From: Mycoplana dimorpha
Lineage (GTDB): Bacteria > Pseudomonadota > Alphaproteobacteria > Rhizobiales > Rhizobiaceae
Assembly: GCF_003046475.1 (NCBI RefSeq)
Contig: NZ_PZZZ01000006.1
Location: 287,540-351,539 of the forward strand
DNA length: 64,000 nt
Direction: 5' to 3'
In this document: positions 51,478 through 61,106 of the stretch, in pieces
Position numbering within the stretch: the stretch's first letter is position 1
Layout of the letters: the number at the start of each line of letters is the position of its first letter
Notes under the pieces: generated by a model
The model's database searches: none
What the model was told of the DNA's origin: nothing
Seen by the model: only the letters and a program-made list of their open reading frames with translations
Position numbers and translations under genes: made by a program

Positions 51478-52578
51478 TCAGGCCTTCAGCAAGCGTTCGA
51501 GCGCGGCCAGGAACCGGTCGTTGTCGGCGGGGCTGCCGACGGTGACGCGGACGAAGGTTTCAAAACCCTTCTCCTTCCACGGCTTGATGATGATCCCCTC
51601 CGACAGGAAGTGCTCCATCGCCGCCTGGCTGTCGCGGCGCACGTCGAGGAAGAGAAAGTTCGTCTGCGACTTCGGCGCGAACAGGCCCATGGCCGCGATC
51701 GCCGCCGCCATCCGCTCGCGCTCCGCCTTCACCGCGGCCACCGAGCGGCGCATCCACTCTTCGTCTTCCAATGCAGCGACCGCAGCGATCTGCGCCGCGG
51801 CATTGACGTTGAACGGCGTCTTTGCCGAGGTCATCGTCCGCGCCAGGCGCTCGTCGGAGGCCACGGCATAACCGACACGCAGCCCGGCCAGTCCATAAGC
51901 TTTCGAGAAGGTGCGCAGCACCACATGGGAAAGTCCCGTGTCGCGCAGCGCTTCCAGGCCGTCGGGCGTGTCGCCGTCGGTGAACTCGAAATAGGCTTCA
52001 TCGAGCACGAACAGCGTTTCCTTCGGCACGGCCGCCAGGATGCGGGACAGCGCGGCGTGATCGAGCGCCGGACCGACCGGGTTGGACGGCGACGACAGGA
52101 AGATGATCGCCGGCTTCTCGGCCATCGAGGCGACGATCGCGTCGATATCGAAGCCGAGATCCTTGGCCATCGGGACCTTGACGACCCTCGCGCCGTTGGC
52201 GAGCGCCTCGATCTCGTGCAGGCCGAAGCCCGGCGACACCGTGACCACCGAAGCGCCCGGCTGCAGCGCGGCGCGGCAGATCGCGGCGATCATCTCCTCC
52301 GAGCCGTTGCCGACCACGATACGCTCAGGCGCAACGTCGAGCTTGGCGGAAAGGGCGGCGCGCAACGCGACACAAGCCGGGTCGGCATAGCGCGACGGAT
52401 CGAGCCCGGCCAATGCTGCCGCCACCTTCGGCGAACAGCCGTGCGGATTCTCGTTGCTGGCAAGGGCGGCGATCTCGTCGTGGCCGCTGAGCTTGCGGGC
52501 AACCGCGATGTTCATTCCGGCGTTGTAGGGCGGAAGGGCGGCGACATGCGGATTGAGCCGGATACCGGCGATGGTCAT
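51478..52578 (-). CDS. HisC-like PLP aminotransferase
   Basis: 366 residues from the ATG at 52578; a GTG at 52587, closer to GGAGGGG, is the alternative. Class I/II aminotransferase: ASNENPHG near the start, LDEAYFEF, and the PLP lysine in TFSKAYGLAGLRVGYA. It is closest in pattern to histidinol-phosphate aminotransferases. It is the last gene of the Rieske-reductase-aminotransferase operon next to hut, so a catabolic role on histidine, imidazolepyruvate or a methylated analogue is more likely than biosynthesis. That role is inference. Confidence 0.83.
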   Translation of the reverse strand: MTIAGIRLNPHVAALPPYNAGMNIAVARKLSGHDEIAALASNENPHGCSPKVAAALAGLDPSRYADPACVALRAALSAKLDVAPERIVVGNGSEEMIAAICRAALQPGASVVTVSPGFGLHEIEALANGARVVKVPMAKDLGFDIDAIVASMAEKPAIIFLSSPSNPVGPALDHAALSRILAAVPKETLFVLDEAYFEFTDGDTPDGLEALRDTGLSHVVLRTFSKAYGLAGLRVGYAVASDERLARTMTSAKTPFNVNAAAQIAAVAALEDEEWMRRSVAAVKAERERMAAAIAAMGLFAPKSQTNFLFLDVRRDSQAAMEHFLSEGIIIKPWKEKGFETFVRVTVGSPADNDRFLAALERLLKA

Positions 52579-52626
52579 TTCGTTCACGAGCCCCTCCTCG
52601 GGCAATGATATAGGGAATTTCAGCAG

Positions 52627-53736
52627 TCAGAGGTCGAGCACGACGGACGATTTCGGCTTGGAGCAGCAGAGCAGCACGCGCCCTGCCGGCAACTCGTCGA
52701 GCGGCTCCTCGGTATAGTCAACCTCGCCCGACACCAGGCCTTGCACGCAGCTGCCGCAGACCCCCGCCCGGCAGGAAAACTCCGGCTCGACGCCCTGCGT
52801 TTCGAGGAACGCCAGGATCGATTCGCTGGCCTCGTTCCAGGCGAAGCTGCGGCCCGATTTTTCCAGCACGATGCGGATGCCGTCGCCGTCGTCATTGGCG
52901 ACCGGCGGGGCTTCCGCGACCGTGGCGGCCTTCGCAGCCTGCTGTTCGCCTTCCGAGAGCAGGCTCGCCGGCCCAAAGAATTCGTAGGCGATATTTTCCT
53001 TCTTCACCCCGAGGCCAAGCAGCAGCTTGTACATCGCCTGCATGAAGGGCGGCGGGCCGCACATGTAGACGTCGTAGTCGTCGAGCGGCAGCAGGCTCTG
53101 GATGGTCTCGCGCGAAATGAACCCGGTCGAATGGCACCGCGCCTGCTGGACGTCGTCGTCGCTCGGGAACCGGTAGCAGTAATGCACCTTGATGCCGGAC
53201 CTGACGGCGGCCAGTGCCTCCACTTCCTTCTCGAGCGCATGCACGGCGCCGCTGTCGCAGGCGTGGATGAACCAGACCGGCCGGTCGCTCTCGGTGGCGA
53301 GCACCTTCAGCATCGAGACGGTCGGCGTCAGTCCGACGCCACCGGACAAGAGCACCACCGGGCGCTTGCTTTCGCTGTTCAGCTTGAAGGCGCCGCGGGG
53401 GCCGTCGATGTCGACGACCGCGCCGGGTTCGATCTCGTCATGCAGCCAGCAGGAGCTGACCCCGTCCGGCGTTCCGGCTGCGGGCGATGCCTCCCGCTTC
53501 ACGGTGATCCGGTAGACCCCCTCCTCGCGCGGCGAGGAGGAGACCGTGTAGTTGCGCAGCACATGGCCGCCGCTGATCCGGTCGGGGACACGGATGGTCA
53601 GGAACTGCCCGGCCTCGAACGGCCGCCAGTGCTGCCGTTCGAGCGGTGCCAGGTGGAACGAGGTGATGGTGGCGCTTTCGCGCACCTTCGCCACCACCTC
53701 GAAGGGGCGGAACCGCGAAGCCTGGGCGTCCGACAT
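52627..53736 (-). CDS. Rieske-oxygenase reductase (FAD/NAD domain plus C-terminal ferredoxin)
   Basis: 369 residues. The N-terminal FAD-binding barrel has RNYTVSSSP; the NAD domain has LLSGGVGLTPTVSML and CGPPPFMQAM. The C-terminal plant-type [2Fe-2S] domain shows CRAGVCGSC plus a last cysteine in LLCC. The order flavin-NAD-ferredoxin is that of GbcB/CntB/HmpA-like and class IB-related reductases. It passes electrons from NADH to the Rieske oxygenase encoded 13 bases upstream. Confidence 0.9.
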   Translation of the reverse strand: MSDAQASRFRPFEVVAKVRESATITSFHLAPLERQHWRPFEAGQFLTIRVPDRISGGHVLRNYTVSSSPREEGVYRITVKREASPAAGTPDGVSSCWLHDEIEPGAVVDIDGPRGAFKLNSESKRPVVLLSGGVGLTPTVSMLKVLATESDRPVWFIHACDSGAVHALEKEVEALAAVRSGIKVHYCYRFPSDDDVQQARCHSTGFISRETIQSLLPLDDYDVYMCGPPPFMQAMYKLLLGLGVKKENIAYEFFGPASLLSEGEQQAAKAATVAEAPPVANDDGDGIRIVLEKSGRSFAWNEASESILAFLETQGVEPEFSCRAGVCGSCVQGLVSGEVDYTEEPLDELPAGRVLLCCSKPKSSVVLDL

Positions 53737-53749
53737 CTGTCCTCAACCT

Positions 53750-54802
53750 TTATTCGGCGGCAGCCGGCGTCGATGCCGCAGCGGCCTCGGCCTCGGCGGC
53801 GATCATCTGCGCCAGCCGGCGGCGGAAGCGCATCGGGCCGACGTCGATCTTCAGGTCGAGGTTCGGGGTCTGCTTGTTGGCCATGCCGTGATGGACAGCC
53901 TCGAGAACCACGCGGTCCTCCTCGAAGGCGCCGCGCACCGACTTGGCGAAGCGGGCCGAAACCTCCGGATCGTCGGGCGCGAAGTTGCGCATCTGGAACC
54001 AGTAGTACTTGGTGTGGTTCTCGTCGACCGGCGTCATGAAGTTGTAGCTGTCCATGAGGAAGGTGTTTTCCGGCAGCTCCTTGCCTTCGCCGCCGGTATG
54101 CGCTGGCGCGAAGATCGCCTTGATGATGGCGTTGCTCGGATAGCGCACTTCATAGTGCTGCTTGCGGTCGGTATTGCCTTCGAACTGCAGGAACGGCGCG
54201 TAGAAGGGAGCCGGCTCGGAGTCGATCATCCAGCGCCAGACTGTGACGCCGTCGTCCTTGACGGTGGTTTCCAGCGGCGTCTCCTCGCAGGCCGAGCTTG
54301 CGAAGGAAGACTGGTGCACCCAGGCGACGTGCGAGGGGTCGAGCAGGTTGTCGGTCATGTAGAGGTAGTTGCAGTTCAGCATCATCGACTCGCCGCGATT
54401 GATGCCCCAGGCCGGATTGTCGAAGTGCTCGACCTCGAAGATGTCCTTGGGATCGGCCTTGGCGGCGTCGCCCATCCAGATCCACAACAGGCCGTAGCGC
54501 TCGTGGATCGGGTAGGAACGAACCCTGGCGACGTGCGGGATGCGCTCTGCACCCGGAACCCGGGTGCAGGTGCCGGAACAGTCGAAGGTCAGGCCGTGGT
54601 AGCCGCATTCGACGTCGTCGCCCTTGATGCGGCCCATCGAGAGCGGCAGCTTGCGGTGGGGACAGGCGTCCTCGAGCGCGGCCGGCGTGCCGTCCTGCTT
54701 GCGGTAGAGAACCACTTTCTCGCCGAGAATGGTGACGGGCTTCAACTCGCGGCCGACTTCGTGATCCCAGGCGGCGACATACCAGGCGTTCTTGAGAAAC
54801 AT
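53750..54802 (-). CDS. Rieske non-heme iron oxygenase, VanA-like
   Basis: 350 residues from the ATG at 54802, with AGAGGGTGAG upstream. The Rieske cluster ligands are C47-x-H49 (CPHRKLPLSMG) and C66-x2-H69 (CGYHG). The mononuclear iron site is DNLLDPSHVAWVH. Length and motifs place it with the aromatic O-demethylases and N-demethylases (VanA-like branch), which remove methyl groups as formaldehyde or hydroxylate. Beside hut genes, a methylated imidazole such as an N-methylhistidine is a reasonable substrate guess. First gene of its operon, divergent from a LysR gene. Confidence 0.9.
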   Translation of the reverse strand: MFLKNAWYVAAWDHEVGRELKPVTILGEKVVLYRKQDGTPAALEDACPHRKLPLSMGRIKGDDVECGYHGLTFDCSGTCTRVPGAERIPHVARVRSYPIHERYGLLWIWMGDAAKADPKDIFEVEHFDNPAWGINRGESMMLNCNYLYMTDNLLDPSHVAWVHQSSFASSACEETPLETTVKDDGVTVWRWMIDSEPAPFYAPFLQFEGNTDRKQHYEVRYPSNAIIKAIFAPAHTGGEGKELPENTFLMDSYNFMTPVDENHTKYYWFQMRNFAPDDPEVSARFAKSVRGAFEEDRVVLEAVHHGMANKQTPNLDLKIDVGPMRFRRRLAQMIAAEAEAAAASTPAAAE

Positions 54803-54883
54803 CTCACCCTCTTTATCGTTGCAGTTTGGGGCAGTATCCGCCGAGCCAGCCACTGCGACAAGCTGTCAGGCATTGCGTTTTTG

Positions 54884-54898
54884 TTTAGATAAACTAAA
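54884..54898. promoter_or_regulatory. LysR-type binding site in the divergent Rieske/LysR region
   Basis: Inverted repeat TTTAG-ATAAA-CTAAA, containing a T-N11-A LysR box, located 82 bases before the Rieske gene start and 34 bases before the LysR start. This is the usual position for a LysR regulator that controls the divergent operon and itself. Confidence 0.55.
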
Positions 54899-54931
54899 AA
54901 GCAGGCAGCTTGATAATTGAAAGTTCTCCCG

Positions 54932-55861
54932 ATGTCGATGCCAACCTTGCGCGGTCTGCAGGCCTTCGAAGCGATCGGCCGGTGCGGCACGGTCAGCGCC
55001 GCCGCCCGTGATCTCGGCGTGTCGCCGGGCGCGATCAGCCAGCAGGTGCGCAATGTCGAGCAGAGCCTCGGCCTCACCCTGCTCGAGCGCAAAGGCCGCC
55101 GCGTCGAACTGACCTCGTGGGGCCGGCTCTATTATGAAGAGATCGCCAAGGGGTTCCGGCAATTTGCCCATGCGGCCGAGGCGCTGGAACGGGCCCGCAA
55201 CCAGAGCGGCATCGTGCTCAGCGGCCTGACCTCGGTGATCAACAAATGGATCAGCCGCAAGATCTTCGACTGGCAGGCGCTGCATCCCGACGCCAGCATC
55301 CGTATTCTCGGCAAGGACGACGAGCCTCGGATCGGCTTCGAGCAGGTCGATTTCCGCATCACCTACGGCCGCCGGGTGGTCGTTCACGAGCACTACACCG
55401 AGCTGTTCACCGACTGGGTGGTCCCGGTCTGCGCGCCCGGGCTCCTTTGGCATCGGCCGATCGAAAGTCCCGCCGACATCCTCAACTTCCCGCTGCTCAA
55501 CGTCGAATGGGAGACCGGCTACCTGCCGCCGCCGCAGTGGAGCGACTGGGCGAGGATGGTGAACGCCAGTGGCGGGCAGAAGCTGTCCAGCCTGTCCTTC
55601 ACGCTGTCGAGCACCGCCATCGACGCTGCGGTCAACGGGCGTGGCTTCGTGCTGGCGCAAGTATCGATGATCGCCGACGAGCTCGCCTCCGGCAGCCTGC
55701 TCATCCCTTACGACATCCGCATGAAGCTGCCCGAAAGCTACTTTCTCGCCTGGGACCGGTCGGCGCTCGAAAAGCCGTTCGGCTCCGCCTTCCACAAATG
55801 GCTGCTGCAGATATCGAAGAAGCAGGCGCTGCTTTCCGCTCCGCGGGCGGAGGCAGTCTGA
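54932..55861 (+). CDS. LysR-family regulator, GcvA-like
   Basis: 309 residues from the ATG at 54932 (ATG at 54938 and TTG at 54917 are also possible; no clear ribosome site). The helix-turn-helix is at about 10-65 (GTVSAAARDLGVSPGAISQQVRNVEQ), followed by a GcvA/AmpR-type effector domain. It is divergent from the Rieske-reductase-aminotransferase operon and is its likely activator; the intergenic region holds a T-N11-A repeat. It converges on hutF across a hairpin. Confidence 0.88.
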   Translation: MSMPTLRGLQAFEAIGRCGTVSAAARDLGVSPGAISQQVRNVEQSLGLTLLERKGRRVELTSWGRLYYEEIAKGFRQFAHAAEALERARNQSGIVLSGLTSVINKWISRKIFDWQALHPDASIRILGKDDEPRIGFEQVDFRITYGRRVVVHEHYTELFTDWVVPVCAPGLLWHRPIESPADILNFPLLNVEWETGYLPPPQWSDWARMVNASGGQKLSSLSFTLSSTAIDAAVNGRGFVLAQVSMIADELASGSLLIPYDIRMKLPESYFLAWDRSALEKPFGSAFHKWLLQISKKQALLSAPRAEAV

Positions 55862-56023
55862 TCTACCGCATGACTTCGGAAGGCCTGCCGGGCTTCGGGA
55901 CCAAGACATGCAGAAGAACGAGAAAGATCGCGGGAATCCGTTTCATGCGATCCGCCTGGCAGGCTGCTGAGTTCGTGAGCGTACCCGCCGGGGCGCGCCC
56001 GCGCGGCGAACCTTGTTCATGGT

Positions 56024-56051
56024 CGCAGGCCGAAGCGTCCTCCGGCCTGCG
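56024..56051. terminator. Hairpin between the LysR gene and hutF
   Basis: Perfect 9-base stem CGCAGGCCG / CGGCCTGCG with a 10-base loop, followed on the plus strand by TGTTT. It lies between convergent genes and can serve both. Confidence 0.6.
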
Positions 56052-56066
56052 TGTTTCCCGCAAGGG

Positions 56067-57413
56067 TCAGCTCGCGAGCAAGGCCTGCATGGTGGCGCGG
56101 AACCGCGTGGCGATCGCCTCGCGCTCTGCATGCCGGCCACCGGCGACGACCTTCTTGCCCCGCGCCCAGACGCAGTCGACGCTGACGCCTGAGGCGAAGA
56201 TCCAGCTGTCGAGCAGTTGGTCGCCGTCGAGATAGGGTACGGCCGCCGCGTCGAGCGACACGAGGTCGGCGGCAGCGCCGGGGGCCAATTCCGGACGGCA
56301 CTGCAGGGCCGCGCCGCCGCCGGCGAGCGCCCGCTCGAACAATGACCGTCCGGTCGACCCGCCGGTCTCGGCGATCACGTTGCGGGCGCGCAGTCCGAGC
56401 CGCTGTGAATATTCCAGCATCCGCAGTTCCTCGGGAACCGAAATCAGGATGTTCGAATCCGAGCCGACCCCGAAGCGTCCGCCCTCCTCGAGGAAGGCCG
56501 GCGCGGGGAAGATGCCGTCGCCGAGATTGCCCTCGGTCACCGGGCAGAGGCCGGCGATGGCGCCGCTCCTTGCCATGCGGCGGGTCTCGTCGTCGGTCAT
56601 GTGGGTGGCGTGGATCAGGCACCACCGGCCGTCGATCCCGGCATTGTCGAGCAGCCACTGCACCGGGCGCGCACCCGACCAGGCGATGCAATCCTCGACT
56701 TCCTTGGTCTGCTCGGCGACGTGGATGTGGATCGGCCCCTCGCCGGCCAGCCGCACGGCGATCTTCAGCTCTTCCGGGGTGACGGCCCGCAAGCTGTGCG
56801 GCGCGACGCCAAGGACGGCGCCGTCGAGGCGATCGGTTACTGCCCGGCAACCGGCCATCAGCGCCTCGAAGCGATCCGCGGTGTTGATGAAGCGCCGCTG
56901 GCCCTCGATGGGTGCTGCGCCGCCGAAACCGGAATGGGCGTAAAGGACTGGGAGCAGGGTCAGGCCGATGCCGGTCTCGGCGCTCGCAGCGCCGATGCGC
57001 TCGGCCATCTCGGCTATATTGGCATAGGGGCTGCCGTCCTTGTCGTGGTGCAGATAGTGGAACTCGCCGACCCGGCAGAAGCCCGCCTCCAGCATTTCCA
57101 TATAGAGCTGTGCTGCGACCGCCTCGACATGCTCGGGCGTCATCGACAGCGCGAACTTGTACATCACCGTCCGCCAGCTCCAGAAACTGTCGCAGGCCGG
57201 ACCGCGCACTTCGGCGAGACCCGCCATCGCCCGCTGGAAGGCGTGGCTGTGCAGGTTCGGCATCGCCGCCACGACCACCTGATGGCGCTCGTCCCCGGCC
57301 TGCGGCGCGCGGCCCGTCTCGATCTTTTCGATCCGGCCGCCGGAAAGCGTCAGCCGCACGTCGCGCTGCCAGCCCTCCGGCGTCAACGCCGCGCCTGCGT
57401 GAATTACTGTCAT
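56067..57413 (-). CDS. hutF: Formimidoylglutamate deiminase
   Basis: 448 residues from the ATG at 57413, with AGGAGA upstream. Amidohydrolase superfamily: metal site HSHAFQR, the later histidines in HVAEQTKEVEDC and HATHMTDDE, and the aspartate in GVGSDSNI. It turns N-formimidoyl-glutamate into N-formylglutamate and ammonia, the step before HutG in the five-step hut route. It is divergent from hutI, with the shared control region in between. Confidence 0.93.
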   Translation of the reverse strand: MTVIHAGAALTPEGWQRDVRLTLSGGRIEKIETGRAPQAGDERHQVVVAAMPNLHSHAFQRAMAGLAEVRGPACDSFWSWRTVMYKFALSMTPEHVEAVAAQLYMEMLEAGFCRVGEFHYLHHDKDGSPYANIAEMAERIGAASAETGIGLTLLPVLYAHSGFGGAAPIEGQRRFINTADRFEALMAGCRAVTDRLDGAVLGVAPHSLRAVTPEELKIAVRLAGEGPIHIHVAEQTKEVEDCIAWSGARPVQWLLDNAGIDGRWCLIHATHMTDDETRRMARSGAIAGLCPVTEGNLGDGIFPAPAFLEEGGRFGVGSDSNILISVPEELRMLEYSQRLGLRARNVIAETGGSTGRSLFERALAGGGAALQCRPELAPGAAADLVSLDAAAVPYLDGDQLLDSWIFASGVSVDCVWARGKKVVAGGRHAEREAIATRFRATMQALLAS

Positions 57414-57473
57414 GAGGTCTCCTCTCGGGCCGCCAGTGGATTGCAAATTTTTCCACTTGTCACTCGGATTAAT

Positions 57474-57485
57474 ATGTATATACAT
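57474..57485. promoter_or_regulatory. Probable HutC operator
   Basis: Perfect palindrome ATGTATATACAT, whose core GTATATAC fits the GTNTANAC pattern of HutC/FadR-type GntR regulators. It lies in the 101-base hutF/hutI divergent region and overlaps a -10-like TACATT (57481-57486) spaced 18 bases from TTGTCA (57457-57462) in the hutI direction. Repression of both directions from one site is expected. Confidence 0.65.
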
Positions 57486-57514
57486 TATCACAACGAAGGA
57501 AAGGCGCAAGGCTG

Positions 57515-58774
57515 ATGGTCGGGAACAATTTTTCTGAAGGCGCCGCCGCGGAGGCCGGGCAGATAACGCTCTGGCGGAACGCACGGCTGGCAACGCTCAA
57601 CGAGGCGCACGGCGGTCTCGGGATCATCGAAAACGGCGCGATCGCCGCGCGCGACGGACGCATCGTTTACGTCGGCCCGGAAGACGGGGTGCCGGCGGAT
57701 CTCGCGACCACGGAGGTCGTCGATTGCGAGGGTCGCCTGATCACTCCGGCACTCGTCGACTGCCACACCCATCTCGTCTATGGCGGCAACCGCGCCCGCG
57801 AATTCGAGATGCGCCTCGAGGGTGCGACCTATGAAGAGATTGCCCGCGCCGGCGGCGGCATCGTTTCCTCGGTGAAGGCGACCAACGCCTGCTCGGTGGA
57901 CGAACTGGTCGCAACCGCCCTGCCCCGCCTCGACACGCTGCTGACCGAAGGCGTCTCCACCATCGAGATCAAGTCCGGCTACGGGCTGAACATCGAGGCC
58001 GAGATCAGGATGCTGGAAGCGGCCCGCCGGCTCGAGACGCTGCGCCCGGTGCGCATCGTCACCAGCTATCTCGCCGCCCACGCCACCCCGCTGGAATACA
58101 AGGGCCGCAACGACGACTACATCACCGACGTTGTCCTGCCTGGCCTCGACACCGCCCACGCCAAGGGCCTGGTCGACGCGGTCGACGGCTTCTGCGAGGG
58201 CATCGCCTTCTCGACTGCGGAAATCACCCGTGTGTTCGAGCGCGCCAAAGCGCTCGGACTGCCCGTGAAGCTGCATGCCGAGCAGCTTTCCGATCTCGGC
58301 GGCGCCAGGCTGGCGGCATCCTACGGTGCAATCTCCGCCGACCACCTCGAATATCTGGATGCCGAGGGCGCGAAGGCCATGGCGGAAGCGGGTACGGTCG
58401 CCGTGCTGCTGCCGGGCGCCTTCTACACGCTGCGCGAAAAGCAGCTGCCGCCGGTCAAGGCGCTTCGCGAGGCGGGTACGCGGATTGCGATTTCCACCGA
58501 CAGCAACCCCGGCACCTCGCCGCTGACCTCGCTGCTCTTGACCATGAACATGTCCGCTACACTCTTCGGGCTCACCGTCGAGGAGTGTGTGGCGGGCGCC
58601 ACCCGCGAAGCGGCTCGGGCCCTTGGCCTCCTCGGCGAGACCGGCACGCTCGAAGTCGGCAAGTCTGCGGACCTTGCCATCTGGAACATCGATCAGCCCG
58701 CGGAGCTCGTCTACCGCATCGGCTTCAACCCACTGCACCATCGCGTCTTCAAGGGAGAGAGGGCAAACCCATGA
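57515..58774 (+). CDS. hutI: Imidazolonepropionase
   Basis: 419 residues, family length. The metal site is [13 protein letters not shown], then HAEQLS and [10 protein letters not shown]. It hydrolyses 4-imidazolone-5-propionate to N-formimidoyl-glutamate. AGGAAAGG precedes the ATG. It is the first gene of hutI-hutH-hutG and is coupled to hutH by a four-base overlap. Confidence 0.95.
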   Translation: MVGNNFSEGAAAEAGQITLWRNARLATLNEAHGGLGIIENGAIAARDGRIVYVGPEDGVPADLATTEVVDCEGRLITPALVDCHTHLVYGGNRAREFEMRLEGATYEEIARAGGGIVSSVKATNACSVDELVATALPRLDTLLTEGVSTIEIKSGYGLNIEAEIRMLEAARRLETLRPVRIVTSYLAAHATPLEYKGRNDDYITDVVLPGLDTAHAKGLVDAVDGFCEGIAFSTAEITRVFERAKALGLPVKLHAEQLSDLGGARLAASYGAISADHLEYLDAEGAKAMAEAGTVAVLLPGAFYTLREKQLPPVKALREAGTRIAISTDSNPGTSPLTSLLLTMNMSATLFGLTVEECVAGATREAARALGLLGETGTLEVGKSADLAIWNIDQPAELVYRIGFNPLHHRVFKGERANP

Positions 58775-60306
58775 CTATCGTTCTTCATCCGGGCTCCGTG
58801 CCGCTCAAGGACCTTGAGACCATCTACTGGACCGGCGAGCCGGCCCGCCTCGATCGCTCCTTCGACGCCCGCATCGAGAAGGCCGCCGCCCGCATCGCCG
58901 AGATCGCCGCCGGCAACGCCCCGGTCTACGGCATCAACACCGGCTTCGGCAAACTCGCCTCGATCAAGATCGATGCCGCCGACGTCGCCACCCTGCAGCG
59001 CAACCTGATCCTGTCGCATTGCTGCGGCGTCGGCGCGCCGCTGGCCGAAAACGTCGTCCGCCTGATCATGGCGCTGAAGCTGGTCTCGCTCGGCCGCGGC
59101 GCCTCGGGCGTCCGCATCGAAGTCGTCCGCCTGATCGAGGCGATGCTCGAAAAGGGCGTCATTCCGGTCATCCCGGAAAAGGGTTCGGTCGGCGCCTCCG
59201 GCGACCTGGCGCCGCTCGCCCACATGTCGGCGGTGATGATGGGCCATGGCGAGGCCTTCTTCGGAGGCGAGCGCATGAGCGGCGCCCGCGCCCTCGACAA
59301 GGCCGGCCTCACCCCGGTGACGCTCGCCGCCAAGGAAGGCCTGGCGCTGATCAACGGCACCCAGACCTCCACCGCGCTGGCGCTCGCCGGCCTGTTCCGC
59401 GCCCACCGCGCCGCGGAGGCCGCGCTGATCACCGGCGCCCTGTCGACGGACGCGGCGATGGGCTCCTCGGCGCCGTTCCATCCGGACATCCATACGCTGC
59501 GCGGCCACCAGGGCCAGATCGACACCGCAGCGGCACTCCGCACCCTGCTCGAAGGCTCGGCCATCCGCCAGAGCCACATCGAAGGTGACGAGCGCGTGCA
59601 GGATCCCTATTGCATCCGCTGCCAGCCGCAGGTCGACGGCGCCTGCCTCGATCTCCTGCGCTCGGTCGCCCGCACGCTCGAGATCGAAGCCAATGCGGTC
59701 ACCGACAACCCGCTGGTGCTCTCCGACAATTCGGTCGTTTCCGGCGGCAACTTCCATGCCGAGCCGGTGGCTTTCGCCGCCGACCAGATCGCCCTTGCGA
59801 TCTGCGAGATCGGCGCCATCGCCCAGCGCCGCATCGCCCTGCTCGTCGACCCGGCGCTCTCCTACGGCCTGCCGGCCTTCCTCGCCAAGAAGCCGGGCCT
59901 CAACTCCGGCCTGATGATCGCCGAGGTCACTTCCGCCGCGCTGATGAGCGAGAACAAGCAGCTGTCGCATCCGGCCTCGGTCGACTCGACGCCGACGTCG
60001 GCCAACCAGGAAGACCACGTCTCGATGGCCTGCCACGGCGCCCGCCGCCTGCTGCAGATGACCGACAACCTGTTTGCAATCATCGGCATCGAGGCGCTGA
60101 CCGCCGTGCAGGGCGTCGAATGCCGGGCGCCGCTTGCGACCAGCCCCGAGCTGCAGAAGGCCGTCGCAGCTCTGCGTGCCGTCTCGCCGTCGATCGAGGA
60201 AGACCGCTACATGGCCGACGACCTCAAGATCGCCAGCGATCTCGTCGCCTCCGGCACGCTGAACGCCGCCGTTTCCGCCGGCATCCTCCCGGCACTGGAG
60301 GGCTGA
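58771..60306 (+). CDS. hutH: Histidine ammonia-lyase
   Basis: 511 residues from the ATG at 58771, which overlaps the hutI stop (ATGA). The self-formed MIO cofactor comes from Ala142-Ser143-Gly144 in [14 protein letters not shown], the same numbering as in well-studied HutH enzymes. Tyr in [10 protein letters not shown] and the EDHVSM stretch are also present. It converts histidine to urocanate and ammonia. Confidence 0.96.
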   Translation: MTIVLHPGSVPLKDLETIYWTGEPARLDRSFDARIEKAAARIAEIAAGNAPVYGINTGFGKLASIKIDAADVATLQRNLILSHCCGVGAPLAENVVRLIMALKLVSLGRGASGVRIEVVRLIEAMLEKGVIPVIPEKGSVGASGDLAPLAHMSAVMMGHGEAFFGGERMSGARALDKAGLTPVTLAAKEGLALINGTQTSTALALAGLFRAHRAAEAALITGALSTDAAMGSSAPFHPDIHTLRGHQGQIDTAAALRTLLEGSAIRQSHIEGDERVQDPYCIRCQPQVDGACLDLLRSVARTLEIEANAVTDNPLVLSDNSVVSGGNFHAEPVAFAADQIALAICEIGAIAQRRIALLVDPALSYGLPAFLAKKPGLNSGLMIAEVTSAALMSENKQLSHPASVDSTPTSANQEDHVSMACHGARRLLQMTDNLFAIIGIEALTAVQGVECRAPLATSPELQKAVAALRAVSPSIEEDRYMADDLKIASDLVASGTLNAAVSAGILPALEG

Positions 60307-60308
60307 CG

Positions 60309-61106
60309 ATGGCCGTCTTCGAAGTCCGGCAAGGCACCTCGCCGGTCATCCTCGCCTTTCCGCATACGGGGACCTTCGTCCCCGATGCGATCCAGGCGCG
60401 GCTGAACGACAACGGCAAGATTCTTGCCGATACCGACTGGCACATCTTCGAGCTCTATGACGGGCTGCTCGACAACGTGACGACGGTGCGGGCGACCTTC
60501 CACCGCTACGTCATCGACGCCAACCGCGACCCGGAAGGCGTCAGCCTCTATCCCGGCCAGAACACCACCGGGCTGGTACCCGAGACCGACTTCGACGGCA
60601 CGCCGATCTGGAAGGAGGGCGAAGCCCCCAACGCGGACGACATCGCCGCCCGGTTGAGGGACTTTCACGCCCCCTATCACGCCGCCCTCGCCGCCGAGAT
60701 CGAGCGCGTGAAGGCCATCCATGGCCTCGCCGTGCTCTATGACTGCCATTCGATCCGCTCGCACATCCCCTTCCTCTTCGAAGGCACGCTGCCGGATTTC
60801 AACATCGGCACCGACATGGGCAGGACCTGCGATCCGCGCATTGAGGCCGCAACCTTCGAGATTTGCGCCGCCAGCGGCCGCACGCACGTGCTGAACGGCC
60901 GCTTCAAGGGCGGCTGGACCACGCGTCATTACGGCAAACCGGAAATGGGCGTTCACGCCATCCAGATGGAGCTGGCCCAATCCAGCCATCTGGCCAGCGA
61001 GACCGTGCCTTTCGCCTATGACGAGGCCAAGGCCGCGGCGCTGCGCCAGAGCCTTGCCGCGATCCTCGCGCGGCTTGCCGCCCTCGCACCGGAGTTGAAG
61101 GGATGA
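60309..61106 (+). CDS. hutG: N-formylglutamate deformylase
   Basis: 265 residues. HutG-type amidohydrolase with FPHTGTFVP, DTDWHIFELYDG, YDCHSIRSHIP and FKGGWTTRHYG, which carry the metal and catalytic residues. It releases formate from N-formylglutamate to give glutamate and so completes the HutF branch. It starts two bases after hutH and overlaps the CoA-transferase gene by four bases. Confidence 0.93.
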   Translation: MAVFEVRQGTSPVILAFPHTGTFVPDAIQARLNDNGKILADTDWHIFELYDGLLDNVTTVRATFHRYVIDANRDPEGVSLYPGQNTTGLVPETDFDGTPIWKEGEAPNADDIAARLRDFHAPYHAALAAEIERVKAIHGLAVLYDCHSIRSHIPFLFEGTLPDFNIGTDMGRTCDPRIEAATFEICAASGRTHVLNGRFKGGWTTRHYGKPEMGVHAIQMELAQSSHLASETVPFAYDEAKAAALRQSLAAILARLAALAPELKG

